Shown here: positions 1-10,100 of the stretch, one piece after another
Layout of the letters: every line of letters starts with the position of its first letter
How positions within the stretch are numbered: position 1 is the first letter of the stretch
Origin: an uncultured Ruminiclostridium sp.
GTDB lineage: Bacteria > Bacillota > Clostridia > Oscillospirales > Ruminococcaceae
Length of the DNA: 64,000 bases
Assembly (NCBI GenBank): GCA_934454635.1
Contig: CAKSFR010000010.1
Span: forward strand, 51,237-115,236
Direction of reading: 5' to 3'
The notes under the pieces: generated by a model
Seen by the model: the letters and a program-made list of their open reading frames with translations, nothing else
Told to the model about the DNA's origin: nothing
Databases searched by the model: none
Position numbers and translations under genes: made by a program

Positions 1-2
1 AT

Positions 3-869
3 CCCGACATAAATCCTAACCAGTATGTAATAAAGATAAAGGGTGAGGAGGTCGCGCGCGGAGAAATTCTCGTCGATCACTATCTTGCCCTCGACAACGG
101 CGACGTTACCAACGCCGTAGATGGTATCGACACTATCGAGCCGGCGTTCGGAATCCCCGCGCGCTGGATAAGCGAGGATAAAAAGGTAATGGCGGACGTT
201 GCGGGATATACGCTTATCGACCCCGTTTCGGTTATGATAACCCACCTTTCGGAGGTTATCCGTAAGCACTGCCACGAAATCCTAACTCGTCAGGACGTAA
301 AAACCATGGTCGAGAATATCAAGAAAAACGACCCGACTATTGTCGAGGATCTTATCCCGAACGTGGTTTCCTACGGCTATCTCCAGAAAGTCCTTGCAAT
401 GCTTCTCAGCGAGGGTGTGCCGATACGCGATATGGAAACGATCCTCGAGGCGCTCGGCGACCACGCTTCCTCAATGAAGGATATAGATATTACCGTAGAA
501 TATGTCCGTCAGGCGTTAAAGCGCACCATTACAAGGCGCTTCGCCGAGGCAAATTCTCTCCGCGTTATAACAATAGACCCGCGCATAGAGGATATGATCG
601 TTTCAAGCGTGAAAAAATCCGATCAGGGCAGCTATCTTTCGATGGATCCCGACACGATACAGAAAATCGTTGCAAAAACAACAGACGAGGTGAACAAGAT
701 AAAGGACGTTATCCCGACGGTAATAGTTCTTACTTCGCCGATTGTGCGCGTTTATTTCAAAAAGCTCATCGACCAGTTCATACCCGGGCTTACGGTTCTT
801 TCCTACAGCGAAATTGACGGCTCAACGCAGATACAGTCGGTCGGAAGCATAATGCTTAGCGCCAATTAA
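3..869 (+). CDS. flhA: Flagellar biosynthesis protein FlhA, C-terminal part (5' end outside window)
   Basis: The reading frame is open from the window edge to the stop at 867-869, so only the last ~288 residues are visible. They match the cytoplasmic domain of FlhA, the export-gate protein of the flagellar type III secretion system that docks chaperone-substrate complexes. Visible family segments are an early FGIPARWI, then YTLIDP, VITH-like ITHLSEVIRKH, and a C-terminal VVLTSPIVR-like stretch followed by LSYSEI. The N-terminal membrane domain lies upstream of the window. The next gene, the flagellar sigma factor, starts about 60 bp downstream on the same strand, so this is the end of a longer flagellar operon. 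flhF and flhG, common between flhA and fliA in other Clostridia, are not found here. Confidence 0.95.
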   Translation, partial: PDINPNQYVIKIKGEEVARGEILVDHYLALDNGDVTNAVDGIDTIEPAFGIPARWISEDKKVMADVAGYTLIDPVSVMITHLSEVIRKHCHEILTRQDVKTMVENIKKNDPTIVEDLIPNVVSYGYLQKVLAMLLSEGVPIRDMETILEALGDHASSMKDIDITVEYVRQALKRTITRRFAEANSLRVITIDPRIEDMIVSSVKKSDQGSYLSMDPDTIQKIVAKTTDEVNKIKDVIPTVIVLTSPIVRVYFKKLIDQFIPGLTVLSYSEIDGSTQIQSVGSIMLSAN

Positions 870-928
870 AAACTATTATAGTTTTATCGGCGGTCAGTAT
901 AAATCTCTGAGGATAAGGAGGGACGCTC

Positions 929-1669
929 TTGAAAACGGAATTTGATGTTGTTCAGTCGATACAGGAATACCGCGCGACAGGCAATACCAATATAAGAAAC
1001 GATATTGTTCTCCGTTATCTCGACGTCGTGCGGCTTATCGCGGTTTCTCTGAGAAATATTTATCTTAAATACGCGTCGGCGGACGACGTAATAAACGAGG
1101 GCGTACTCGCGCTTATGGGCGCGATCGAAACCTTTGACCCCGAACGCGGCGTAAAATTTGAAACGTATGCAAATCTTAAAATAAAAGGCGCGATAATCGA
1201 CTATGTGCGGCGGCAAGACTGGGTTCCGCGGCAGGTTCGGCACTTCGGCAAAGAGCTTGACGGCGCGTACAGCGAGCTTTTCTCAAAACTCGGGCGGCAC
1301 CCCACAAACGACGAGATTGCCGAATACATGGGCATTACAAAGGAAAAGCTAATGCGCGGCATGGCTGACGCGGCGGGCGCGATAACGCTTTCGTTCGAGG
1401 AGCTTCTCTATGAGGACAACTTCAACGTAGAGGGCGGGAAAACTGCTGACAGGCGGCTGTATGAACAGGAGCAGAAAAAGGTGATCGCGCAGGCGATCGA
1501 CGAGCTGAACCCGAAAGCTAAGCAGGTCGTAACGCTGTATTATTACGAAAAGCTGAAATTTTCGGAAATAGGGCAGGTTCTCAGCGTTTCGGAGTCGCGC
1601 GTGTGCCAGATACACGCAAAGGCGATGCTTCAGCTTAAACACGCGCTTACGCAGTACATTCAACAGTAA
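929..1669 (+). CDS. fliA: Flagellar sigma factor (sigma-28/SigD, FliA family)
   Basis: Encodes a 246-residue RNA polymerase sigma factor of the FliA/WhiG group, which directs transcription of late flagellar and chemotaxis genes. Region 2 is seen around residues 20-95, with LRNIYLKYASADDVINEG and ETFDPERGVKFETYA followed by IDYVRRQDWVPRQVR. Region 4 ends the protein, with a helix-turn-helix at KFSEIGQVLSVSESRVCQIH. The start is TTG at 929, chosen because AAGGAGG lies at 916-922 with good spacing; no ATG is available near that site. Length is normal. It sits between flhA and the rod genes on one strand. No anti-sigma factor FlgM is seen in the window. Confidence 0.95.
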   Translation: MKTEFDVVQSIQEYRATGNTNIRNDIVLRYLDVVRLIAVSLRNIYLKYASADDVINEGVLALMGAIETFDPERGVKFETYANLKIKGAIIDYVRRQDWVPRQVRHFGKELDGAYSELFSKLGRHPTNDEIAEYMGITKEKLMRGMADAAGAITLSFEELLYEDNFNVEGGKTADRRLYEQEQKKVIAQAIDELNPKAKQVVTLYYYEKLKFSEIGQVLSVSESRVCQIHAKAMLQLKHALTQYIQQ

Positions 1670-1766
1670 ACGTAAAGTAAAATTATGATATTTTTTGTCA
1701 TTTTGTATATCATTTCGGCAAGGATTGTTCATGTTTGATAAAAATATGAACCGGAAAGGAAAAATT

Positions 1767-2504
1767 ATGCTAAGAGGTTTTTATAACGCGGCGCAGGGAA
1801 TGCTCAACAAGCAGCGCCAGCTTGACGCAATCGGCAACAATATTGTAAACGCGAACACGGCAGGCTATAAAAAGGACGAAATTATCCTGAATACGTTTAT
1901 GGACGAGATGATTCTCGTAAACGAGCGTAAGGAAACCTCGGGACATTTCCTCCAAACATATGTTGACGTGTCGAAAACTAACCTTGAACAGAGTAATTTC
2001 ACTTTTACGGACAGTAATTTCGACGTCGGAATATACGGAAACGTATATTTTAATATTCGCGGGCAGGGCGATAATATTTATCAGACCCGCAACGGACAGT
2101 GGGAACTTGACGGCGAGGGTTATCTCGTTCTCGGGAAAATGGGGCGCGTTCAAGGCGAAAACGGGGACATTTACCTCGGCACGGGCGACTTCACCATTGA
2201 CAACGACGGTTCGATCTATGTGAACAACGAGCGTGTAGACGGGCTGCTGCTGACTTATATTCCACCGGACGCGGACGTTGAAAAAATCGACAGCACGCTT
2301 ATGCGCTACGAGGGCGACGGAGTTATCCCCGCGGACGAGGTCTACGACGTTATACAGGGCTGCTGGGAGCACTCGAACGTTGACGGAAATAAGGAAATAA
2401 CGCAGATGATGGAGGCGCAGCGGCTCTACGAGGCAAACAGCCGCATTCTGCGCTACCTTGACAGCATAAACAGCAGAGCGGTTGAAATCGCTTCTATTCA
2501 GTAA
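1767..2504 (+). CDS. Flagellar hook-basal body rod protein, FlgF/FlhO-like
   Basis: A 245-residue protein of the FlgF/FlgG rod family. The N-terminal motif RGFYNAAQGML...NNIVNANTAGYKK is the flagellar rod signature, and the C-terminal helix contains EITQMMEAQRLYEANSRIL, both typical of axial proteins that polymerise by coiled-coil packing. I place the start at ATG 1767, because GGAAAGGA lies just upstream and because rod proteins begin directly before this signature; the frame is open further upstream to 1695. It is followed after 20 bp by a paralogous rod gene, so the two probably form the proximal and distal rod (FlhO/FlhP arrangement of Bacillus). Assigning FlgF rather than FlgG is by order only. 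Confidence 0.88.
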   Translation: MLRGFYNAAQGMLNKQRQLDAIGNNIVNANTAGYKKDEIILNTFMDEMILVNERKETSGHFLQTYVDVSKTNLEQSNFTFTDSNFDVGIYGNVYFNIRGQGDNIYQTRNGQWELDGEGYLVLGKMGRVQGENGDIYLGTGDFTIDNDGSIYVNNERVDGLLLTYIPPDADVEKIDSTLMRYEGDGVIPADEVYDVIQGCWEHSNVDGNKEITQMMEAQRLYEANSRILRYLDSINSRAVEIASIQ

Positions 2505-2524
2505 CACGAAAGGCGGATAGAAAT

Positions 2525-3304
2525 ATGAACATTTCGTTTTATACGGGCGCTTCGGGAATGATCGCCGAGCAGGAAGGCATGAACATTTACTCGAATAATA
2601 TCGCAAACGTAAACACCGTGGGCTATAAGTCGCTTCGTCCGAGCTTTGCGGACTGCGTCTACACACAGCAGCGCAAAACCGAGCCTGAGTGGCAGACGGG
2701 GCATGGACAGTACATAATGAAAACCGATTTTATGTGGGAACAGGGTACGTTCAACATGACCGAACAGGCGCTTGATTTCGCAATTCCCAACGACAATTTC
2801 TTTATGGTGCTCGACGAGCGCGGAGATACCTATCTGACCCGCGACGGTTCTTTTGAAATAACTCAGATCGACGACCACTGGGAACTCGTGAACGGCTGCG
2901 GGGAATTTGTTCTCGACAACGAGGGCAACCACATTATCGTTCCTTTCCTGACCGCCGAGCGCAATATAACCGACGAAACGGGGCTTGTTATCGGGACGGA
3001 GGAGTATGAAACGAACGAGATCGACTATGACACGCTCACTGATATGATAGGGCTTTATGAGGTTGACAACAACTGGGGACTTGAACAGGGCGAGGATAAT
3101 CACTTCGTGATTACCGACCGCTCGGGTCAGCCGCGCGCTTCCGAGGACAGGGAGATACTGCGGCAGGCGCTCGAAATGTCCACCGTTGACCTCGCGAGCG
3201 AAATGGTTCACCTTATTGAAACGCAGCGTTCGTATCAGCTCAGCGCGCGCGTTGTAACGACCTCCGACGAGCTTATGAGCATTGCGAACAACCTCAGAGC
3301 GTAA
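2525..3304 (+). CDS. flgG: Flagellar hook-basal body rod protein, FlgG/FlhP-like
   Basis: A 259-residue axial protein of the flagellar rod. It starts MNISFYTGASGM and carries the rod signature NIYSNNIANVNTVGYKS near residue 25. The C-terminus has the paired helix VDLASEMVHLIETQRSYQL...TTSDELMSIANNLRA that packs with the N-terminal helix in the assembled rod. ATG 2525 follows AAGGCGG by a normal distance. It is about 40% similar by eye to the preceding gene, which it follows by 20 bp, and it precedes cheC by about 34 bp. Length is typical for FlgG. The distinction between FlgG and FlhP/FlgF paralogues cannot be settled without phylogeny. Confidence 0.88.
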   Translation: MNISFYTGASGMIAEQEGMNIYSNNIANVNTVGYKSLRPSFADCVYTQQRKTEPEWQTGHGQYIMKTDFMWEQGTFNMTEQALDFAIPNDNFFMVLDERGDTYLTRDGSFEITQIDDHWELVNGCGEFVLDNEGNHIIVPFLTAERNITDETGLVIGTEEYETNEIDYDTLTDMIGLYEVDNNWGLEQGEDNHFVITDRSGQPRASEDREILRQALEMSTVDLASEMVHLIETQRSYQLSARVVTTSDELMSIANNLRA

Positions 3305-3338
3305 GGCGGCTTAATTCTTCCGGAAAGGATTGATTTTT

Positions 3339-3962
3339 TTGACTATTGAAAGCTATGAACAGCTCGGAGCTATGGAAATAGACGTGCTTACCGAGGTAGG
3401 AAATATCGGCTCGGGAAACGCAGTTACCGCTTTTTCGGCGATGATAGGAAAAACGGTCGATATTCAGGTTCCTGCCGTAAAGCTGCTCGATTTTCAGACG
3501 GCTATCGACTTCGCGGGCGGCGCCGAAAAGATCGTCGCAGGGATTCTTGTTCAGATTTCGGGCGATATCGAGGGAATGATGCTGTTTCTGCTCGAACAGG
3601 ATATGGTAGACCTTATTGTTTCGACATTTTTCGGTCAGAATACGGTAAGCCTGCTTGAGCTGACTCCCGATATGGTTTCGGCGCTCAACGAAACGGGCAA
3701 CATAATGTCCGGCTCTTATGTAAACGCTATCGCGGAGCTTGCGCAAATGAAAATAAACGTCGGCGTACCTATGATGTGCGTGGATATGGTCGGCGCGATA
3801 ATGAGCGTTCCCGTAAGCATTATCGGCGAGATGAGCGATAAGCTGTTATTTATCGACAGCCACCTGCTTATCGACAAAACGGAGATTAAGTCGAAGATGA
3901 TGCTCCTTCCTACGGTCAATTCGCTTGACACACTTCTGAAAAGGCTCGGGGTGACAGCATGA
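3339..3962 (+). CDS. cheC: Chemotaxis protein CheC (CheY-P phosphatase)
   Basis: CheC dephosphorylates CheY-P and also binds CheD in adaptation. Two copies of the phosphatase consensus are visible: EVGNIGSGNAVTAFS near residue 17 and NETGNIMSGSYVNAI near residue 114, each presenting the catalytic Glu and Asn. That two-site arrangement fits active CheC. I choose TTG 3339 as start because AAGGA at 3325-3329 is nine bases upstream; a TTG at 3330 in the same frame would overlap the ribosome binding site. The stop overlaps the start of cheD by 4 bp (ATGA), indicating translational coupling, as expected for partners that act together. Confidence 0.92.
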   Translation: MTIESYEQLGAMEIDVLTEVGNIGSGNAVTAFSAMIGKTVDIQVPAVKLLDFQTAIDFAGGAEKIVAGILVQISGDIEGMMLFLLEQDMVDLIVSTFFGQNTVSLLELTPDMVSALNETGNIMSGSYVNAIAELAQMKINVGVPMMCVDMVGAIMSVPVSIIGEMSDKLLFIDSHLLIDKTEIKSKMMLLPTVNSLDTLLKRLGVTA

Positions 3963-4438
3963 GCCAGAAATTCATTGTCGGAATTTCCGACTGGAAGATC
4001 TGCGAACGCGACGATATTCTTGTTACCTATGCGCTCGGTTCGTGCATAGGTATATGCCTTTACGACAAAATCACGGGAATTTCGGGACTTTCGCACATAA
4101 TGCTCCCCGACAGCAAATCAATCGCGGGCGGCTCGGCAACGCCCATGAAGTTCGCCGATACGGCTATTCCCGCAATGCTTTCGGCAATGCGTGCAAAGGG
4201 CGCCTGTGCGGGTATTACCGCGAAAATTGCGGGCGGCGCGACAATGTTCCAGTGTAACGGCGCGCAGTTTAATATCGGCGAACGAAATATCGCGGCGGTA
4301 AGGACGGTTCTCGGCGGACTGCATATCCCGATAATCGCGGCGGACACGGGGCTTAATTACGGACGAACCGTAACATTCTACTCCGAAAACGGCGCGGTCG
4401 AGGTAAGCTCTACAGTGCGCGGAAAAAATGTCATTTAA
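3959..4438 (+). CDS. cheD: Chemoreceptor glutamine deamidase CheD
   Basis: A 159-residue CheD, which deamidates specific glutamines of methyl-accepting chemotaxis proteins and is modulated by CheC. The catalytic triad can be read: Thr in VTYALGSC, Cys of LGSCIGIC, and His in LSHIMLP. The second conserved block is KIAGGATMF, followed by NIGERNI and the C-terminal GRTVTFYSENG. The ATG overlaps the cheC stop by 4 bp. Its own stop overlaps the upstream alternative start of the next frame. Length and motif order are normal. Confidence 0.94.
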   Translation: MSQKFIVGISDWKICERDDILVTYALGSCIGICLYDKITGISGLSHIMLPDSKSIAGGSATPMKFADTAIPAMLSAMRAKGACAGITAKIAGGATMFQCNGAQFNIGERNIAAVRTVLGGLHIPIIAADTGLNYGRTVTFYSENGAVEVSSTVRGKNVI

Positions 4439-4472
4439 GATCCGTAAACGGCGAACCTTGGAGGAAACGGTC

Positions 4473-5879
4473 TTGAAAAACAGCATAAAAGATATGGAGC
4501 GGCTTTTCGACAGTATCATTGACGGGCTGAAGCAGCCTGTCGGTGAGAGTCCTGCCGCTTCTTTTTTAAACACGAGTAATAACCCGAACGTTACGATCAA
4601 GATAACGGTCGCAGAGGACGGACTCAGCGCGCGGATATGCGCTATGACGTCAGACCCGCTGCGCGGAAGCTATCCTGTAGAAACGCTCAACCGTGCTATA
4701 CGCGAAAAGGGCGTTGTTTTCGGAATCGACGCGGCTAGGCTGCTTGAAATGGCGCTTGGCGGAATTTACGATACCGAAATTGAATTTGCGCGTGGAACTG
4801 CGCCAACTGACGGCGCTGACGGGCGCGTCGTTCCGCTTATCGAACTACCGGAAGCGGGCGAGCTTTATCCGATCAAAGCGGGAACTGCGCTTTGCAGGAT
4901 AGAACCGCCGACTTCGGGAATAAACGGGACAGATGTTTTCGGAAATGTTATCCGTGCGAAGTGCGGAAAAGCCTGCGCGGCTCCGAACGGCGAAAACACC
5001 CTCCTGAGCAGCGACTGTACGCAGCTTGCTGCGGGAATCTCGGGAGCGCTTACGCTGAAAAACGGACGCTACTGCATGAGCGACGAGTTTGTCGTCGAAG
5101 AAGATATCGACCGAAAAAACGGCAAGCTCGACTTTTTCGGAAATATAACCGTGCGCGGGAATGTCCACAAAGGCGCGGATATACGCTGCGGCGGAAAAAT
5201 CAGGATTTACGGTTCGGTTTCGGAAGCGGAGCTTTCAGCCAAAAGCGTGGAAATTGCCGAAGAATGCTCGGGAACAAAAATCACCGCCGAGAGCATGGTG
5301 CTTTCGGACTGCCGCGAATGCGGACTGCGCTGTTCGGGAACGGTAAAGTGCGGGTCGCTGTATGAGTGCGATGTGATTTGCGACGGAGATATTTTCTGCA
5401 CCGAAAATTACGGCGTTATCTGCGGCGGAAAAATCGACTGCGCGGGACGTATCGTCTGCACCTCCGCAGGTACGAGAATGCACGAAAAAACCGAAATCAT
5501 TCTCGGCAACGCTGCACGACTTGAAAGTGAAAAATCACAGCTTGAAGAAAAACTGTCAAAAATAGACGCGGAAATAAGCAAAATCAGTGAAAAACTTGAC
5601 GAGCAGGCGAACAGCGCCGATATTTCCGAACATGACCGCGAGCTTATTGCTGCGGCTCAGCGCATAAAAAAGCGGCGCGAAGAAGAACGCGAGCCCATAT
5701 CCGCGAGAATCGAAAAAACGGCGGAATTTATCTCAAATACGCACAGCTCGTCGCTTCGTGCGGCTCGGGCGCTTCACCCGGGAGTAATCATATCCCTCGG
5801 CGCATACCGCCGCGATGTTGAAAAGGAATATGCGGGCGCGGCAATTTACGGGAATCATCTCGGGATAGTGATCTCATAG
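4473..5879 (+). CDS. FapA/DUF342 family protein (beta-helix plus coiled coil)
   Basis: About 468 residues of the DUF342 (FapA, flagellar assembly protein A) family, often found at the end of flagellar/chemotaxis clusters in Clostridia. The central part (roughly residues 185-320) has the short hydrophobic/Gly periodicity of a right-handed beta-helix: FFGNITVRGNVHKG, GGKIRIYGSVSEA, CGSLYECDVICDGDIF, CGGKIDCAGRIVC. A coiled coil follows (ESEKSQLEEKLSKIDAEI) before a short C-terminal domain. I prefer TTG 4473 with GGAGG at 4460-4464; an in-frame ATG at 4428 overlapping cheD is the alternative. Biochemical role is not established; roles in polar localisation or assembly are suggested for the family. 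It is the last gene of the flagellar run. Confidence 0.85.
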   Translation: MKNSIKDMERLFDSIIDGLKQPVGESPAASFLNTSNNPNVTIKITVAEDGLSARICAMTSDPLRGSYPVETLNRAIREKGVVFGIDAARLLEMALGGIYDTEIEFARGTAPTDGADGRVVPLIELPEAGELYPIKAGTALCRIEPPTSGINGTDVFGNVIRAKCGKACAAPNGENTLLSSDCTQLAAGISGALTLKNGRYCMSDEFVVEEDIDRKNGKLDFFGNITVRGNVHKGADIRCGGKIRIYGSVSEAELSAKSVEIAEECSGTKITAESMVLSDCRECGLRCSGTVKCGSLYECDVICDGDIFCTENYGVICGGKIDCAGRIVCTSAGTRMHEKTEIILGNAARLESEKSQLEEKLSKIDAEISKISEKLDEQANSADISEHDRELIAAAQRIKKRREEEREPISARIEKTAEFISNTHSSSLRAARALHPGVIISLGAYRRDVEKEYAGAAIYGNHLGIVIS

Positions 5880-6347
5880 GACGCGTTTCGGTGAGAACGC
5901 CGCATTCCGCTTTAAGCGGAATGCGGCAGGCGGGCTTGCGAGCAAATCTCACGGGCGCGTGCGCACGCGCCGTCTTTCGGCGAAGCCGAAAGACGGCAAA
6001 GCGCGGCTTTGCCGCGCTTTTTTTCGTTCCGCAAAGCGGAACGAAAAGCGTGCGCACGCGCCGCCGCTTCAGCCGGACCTCGCCGATAAGAGGGATAAGC
6101 ACTATCCCATGCCCTGCGGCGTTTTGCTTCGCGCGGTATATTCCGACCTGCCAAAAGCCGCATTGCCCTGCAAATCCCCGCGGCTTTTGGTATCTTTTGC
6201 CCTCCCGCACCCCAATTAACGCCGCTATCCACACGAGCAGCTTCACCCGCCGCAGCGCTCCGCTCGGGCTTCGCCCTTCGCTCCGCGCCTTTTTCCCGCC
6301 CGTATATCAAATTCCACACGTTTCCTGCCCCTTTTTTCAAAAAAGGC
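5880..6347. repeat. Gene-free region with three-hairpin GC-rich element (family A, copy 1)
   Basis: No credible gene. At 5954-6065 a 15-bp outer stem (GGCGCGTGCGCACGC paired with GCGTGCGCACGCGCC) encloses three consecutive perfect hairpins: GTCTTTCGGC-gaa-GCCGAAAGAC, AAAGCGCGGC-ttt-GCCGCGCTTT and CGTTCCGC-aaa-GCGGAACG. A separate hairpin ATTCCGC-TTTAA-GCGGAAT lies at 5904-5922. About 85 bp at 6107-6190 recur, reverse complemented, at 10542-10628 upstream of copy 2, so the repeat is larger than the hairpin core. Short open frames here are GC-composition artefacts. Confidence 0.85.
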
Positions 6348-6377
6348 TTGTAATTACACCTCAATATATGGTATAAT
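6348..6377 (+). promoter_or_regulatory. Sigma-A-type promoter of the rRNA methyltransferase gene
   Basis: TTGTAA at 6348-6353, an 18-bp spacer and TATAAT at 6372-6377, 37 bp before the ATG at 6415. It is the only good promoter between the flagellar cluster and this gene. Confidence 0.75.
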
Positions 6378-6414
6378 GTAATGTAAGTGTACACCAATAT
6401 ATGAGGTTAAATAA

Positions 6415-7140
6415 ATGGACGAACAGATAATTTACGGAAGAAACGCCGTTACCGAGGCGCTGCGTTCGGGGAAAACGGTCGATACCGTATACATACAAAA
6501 AACCGCAAAAGGGCTCGGCGGAATAATCGCTCTTGCAAAGGAATCGGGCGCGGTCGTAAAGGACGCGGGCGAGGATAAGCTGGCAGAGCTTTCGGGCGGC
6601 GGAAAGCACGGCGGAGTCGCCGCAGTTCTGGCTGCTGCGGAATACGCTTCGGTGCAGGATCTTCTTGATATTGCGAAAGAGCGCGGCGAGCCGCCTTTTC
6701 TGATTATCGCGGACGAAATTCAGGATCCGCATAACCTCGGCGCAATTATAAGAACAGCTGAAGCGGCGGGCGCACATGGCGTTATTATTCCAAAAAGAAG
6801 AAGCGCGGGGCTGACAGCGACGGTGTTCAAGACCTCGGCGGGCGCGGCAAGCTGGCTGAAAGTCGCACGGGTATCAAATCTTCCCGACACTATAAAGGAA
6901 CTGAAAAAAGCAGGTATATGGGTCTACGGCGCGGAGGCGGACGGAGAACCCTTTTATAAAGCGGATCTGAGCGGCCCCGTCGCGCTGGTTATCGGCTCGG
7001 AGGGCTTTGGGCTGGGGCGGTTGGTGCGCGATAGCTGCGATATGATCTTGTCAATCGATATGTACGGAAAGGTCAATTCTCTCAACGCCTCGGTAAGCGC
7101 AGGCATACTTATGTACGAGGTCGTACGTCACAGAAGATAG
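6415..7140 (+). CDS. rlmB: 23S rRNA (guanosine-2'-O)-methyltransferase RlmB-type (SpoU/TrmH family)
   Basis: A 241-residue SPOUT methyltransferase that transfers a methyl group from S-adenosylmethionine to a ribose 2'-OH of RNA. An N-terminal substrate-binding domain begins IIYGRNAVTEALRSG. The three SpoU motifs follow: NLGAIIRTAEAAGAHG (motif 1), ALVIGSEGFGLGRLV (motif 2) and SLNASVSAGILMYEV (motif 3), forming the knotted cofactor site. Length fits RlmB/TrmH-type enzymes; the exact target (23S G2251 in E. coli) is inferred from similarity. It has its own promoter and is followed after 11 bp by the large membrane protein gene, probably co-transcribed. Confidence 0.9.
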   Translation: MDEQIIYGRNAVTEALRSGKTVDTVYIQKTAKGLGGIIALAKESGAVVKDAGEDKLAELSGGGKHGGVAAVLAAAEYASVQDLLDIAKERGEPPFLIIADEIQDPHNLGAIIRTAEAAGAHGVIIPKRRSAGLTATVFKTSAGAASWLKVARVSNLPDTIKELKKAGIWVYGAEADGEPFYKADLSGPVALVIGSEGFGLGRLVRDSCDMILSIDMYGKVNSLNASVSAGILMYEVVRHRR

Positions 7141-7151
7141 GAGGCGACGGG

Positions 7152-10100
7152 ATGTCTGATTTCAATTTAGAAGATATTCTTGCGGAAGTTGAAAATAAAA
7201 GAACAAAATCCCGCGCTTCGGGGTCGGACGAGCCGACGCCCGAGGGTTACGCTCCGGATTTTGACGTTGATGATATTTTAAATGAAATACTGGGTTCGGA
7301 CGAAGCGAAAAAGCCCGCAAAACCCGCTAAAAATGCAAAAGCGGCTGAAAAAGAACGCCGCCGCGCCGAAATTGCGGAGCAGAAACGCCGCGAGGCTCAG
7401 GAAAAAGAAGAAGAACGTCTAAAAAGGGCTGCCGAGGAGCAGCAGCGTATCGCAGAGGAGCGCGAGCGCAAGGCACGCGAAGAACGTGAACGCCGCGAAG
7501 CGCGTCAGAAAGAGCTTGAAGAAGCGGCGCGCAAAAAGCGCGAGGAGCTTGCGGAAGAACAGCGCCGTGCGGAAATGAAGCTGCGCAAGGCGGCGGAGGA
7601 AGCGGAAGAACGCAAGCGCCTTGCACTTGAGGAGGAACGCCGCAAGGAAGAGGAAAAGGCAAGGCTTGCGGCTCTGGACGCTGCCGAGCGTGAGCTTGCC
7701 GAGCGTGAAGCGAAAAGAAAGCGCCGCGAAGCAGAGGAATCCGAACGCAGATATGCCACGAAAAATATCGTTTTTGAGGAAGCTCCTATCGAGCTGCCGA
7801 AAATAGAAGAGCCGAGGGCGCAAAAGCCCGCCCCCGCAACCGAGGAAGAACTCGCTCTCGAAAATGAACTCCGCGAAAAAAAGCTGGAATCACAGGCACA
7901 AAAGCTGCTTGAACGTGAAATCGAGCTTGAAGACCCGGACGATTTTCTCTCCGCGATAAACCCTTACGATTCGGGCAGCACGCCGAGCCTTACGGGAATA
8001 ATCGAAACAATTCCCGCGCAGCAGCTTTCCGGCGACACGGTGAGCGTCGCGGGGAACGATCTGAAAGAACTTGCGCGTGCAAGCGCGGGCAGCGACCGTT
8101 CAATAGACGATATTGTCGGTGGGGAAACGCGGGTGATGCCCGGACTTTCTCACAGTGAAGCGCCTGCCTTCGACCTTGATAAAACATTTGTACTGGGCGA
8201 CACGAACGAGGTGAAGCCGTTCGCTCCGAAAGCGACCGCCGCATTCTCCGTGGATACGGTCGAGGTGAAAAAACAGACCGGATCCGACCCGCTCTTGGCT
8301 TCGATAAACAAAACCCTTGAGCAGAAGCGCATTGAGGATATACAGGCACAGTCGCCGTATTCGGTAACGGCGCAGCTTGAATTTCAGGAATCGAAAGCCC
8401 CGACAAATACCATAAGCCCCGATATTGACAGCATAAAAATGCCGCATACCGGCGCAGTCCCGATAGCCAACCCCGTTATAAATGACCAAAAAATAAAATA
8501 TTTAAGCTCTAAGCGTAAGCGCAAGCTGTCGGATTTTGTCCTTGAGGACATTCGCGACGACGATGATGATTTCGATTATGACGACTATGACGATACGCCC
8601 GAAATCGCCGACGAGGACGACGGGCAAATCTGGCAGGATCTCACGGAAACGCACAAAAGCCTGCGGCTGCGGTTCATTCTCCTGCTTATAATCACGCTTA
8701 TTGTCGGAGGAATCACGATCGCTCAGGAATTTGGCGCAAGCCTTTCGTTCAATCTTTTCGGCGCGCAGATAGACTTCCTTGACAAGAAATTTGACCCGAA
8801 CGGATTTATCTATTTCAACCTCTGCGCCGGCGTTATAGGAATGGCGCTCTGCGCCTCGGCAATAAGAGGCGGCCTTTCAAAGCTGTTCCGCGGACGCGGA
8901 GACTGCGACAGCGCGTGCGCGGCGGTAAGCGTTCTCGCGCTTCTCGGCGGCGTGCTCCACCTCGTAAACACAGACGATTTACAGCGAAGCAACGCTTTCC
9001 TGTTTATTACTCCCGCCCTCGCGGGACTGCTCTTCAACACACTCGGAAAGCTGAGCATGATCTCACGCGCGCGCCGAAATTTCCGCTTTATTTCAGCCGA
9101 AGCCAATCGCTATTACGCGGACGTTGTCGAGGACGAAAGCGAGGTAGGCGCCTTTACAAAGGGCGTTGTTACCGAGCTGCCTTTCCTTGTGACAATGCGC
9201 AAGACCGAAATTCTCACGGATTTTCTGCGCAAAAGCTACTGCGAGGACAAGGCGGACAGAATTTCACGCACGCTCACTCTCGTTTCGCTCTGCGCAGGCG
9301 TACTTATGGGTCTTCTCACCTACTTTATCCCACACAGCCTGACGACGATGACCCAGAACAATATTTACTGGGCAAGCACCGTGCTTATCGGCTTTGTATG
9401 CATTTTTGCGCCGTTTTCGACAATGTTTCTGGTGAATAATCCGCTGCGGCGCGCGACGAAAGCGCTTGAAAAAAGCGGAAGCACAATTCTCGGCTACAGT
9501 ACTGCCGAGAAATTCAGCCGCACGAATGCGGTAATGACCGATGTTTCGGCGATCTTCCCCGCTTCGAGCGTGGAATGTACAAACCTGAAGCCCTGTAGGC
9601 TGCAAAATTCCATAAACAACATATCGCTTGACCAGGCGATAATCCTCGCCGCAAGCCTTGCGATAAAGACAAATTCCGTTCTTTCCCGACTTTTCTATGA
9701 AATGATCGGCGGAAAGGAGGAGCTTCTTGCGGATATCGACGGCTGCGTCTATGAGGACAACATGGGCGTTATGGGCTGGTACGGCAACAAGCGCCTTATC
9801 ATGGGCAACCGCGAGCACATGAAGCACCACAGCATAAAAGTTCCCGAAATGACGGCGATCGCGAAATACTGCCGAAACGGTTCTGACGCAGTTTATCTCG
9901 CCGTAGGCGGCGAACTGACGATAATTTTCTTTATCCGGCTCACGGCAAATCATCATATCCGCGATAATCTGCGCGAACTTAGCGACCGCGGCGTATCGCT
10001 AATAGTCAAGACCACGGATTCGCTTGTTACCGTCGGAAAAATCGCAGACCTGTTCGACCTTGACCCCGAAAAAGTAAAGGTACTGGGCAGCAACCTGCAC

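Noticed and set aside
5954-6065. Family A hairpins as ordinary rho-independent terminators
   Set aside because: Most hairpins lack a T-tract, occur in threes inside an outer stem, and often lie beside separate canonical terminators.
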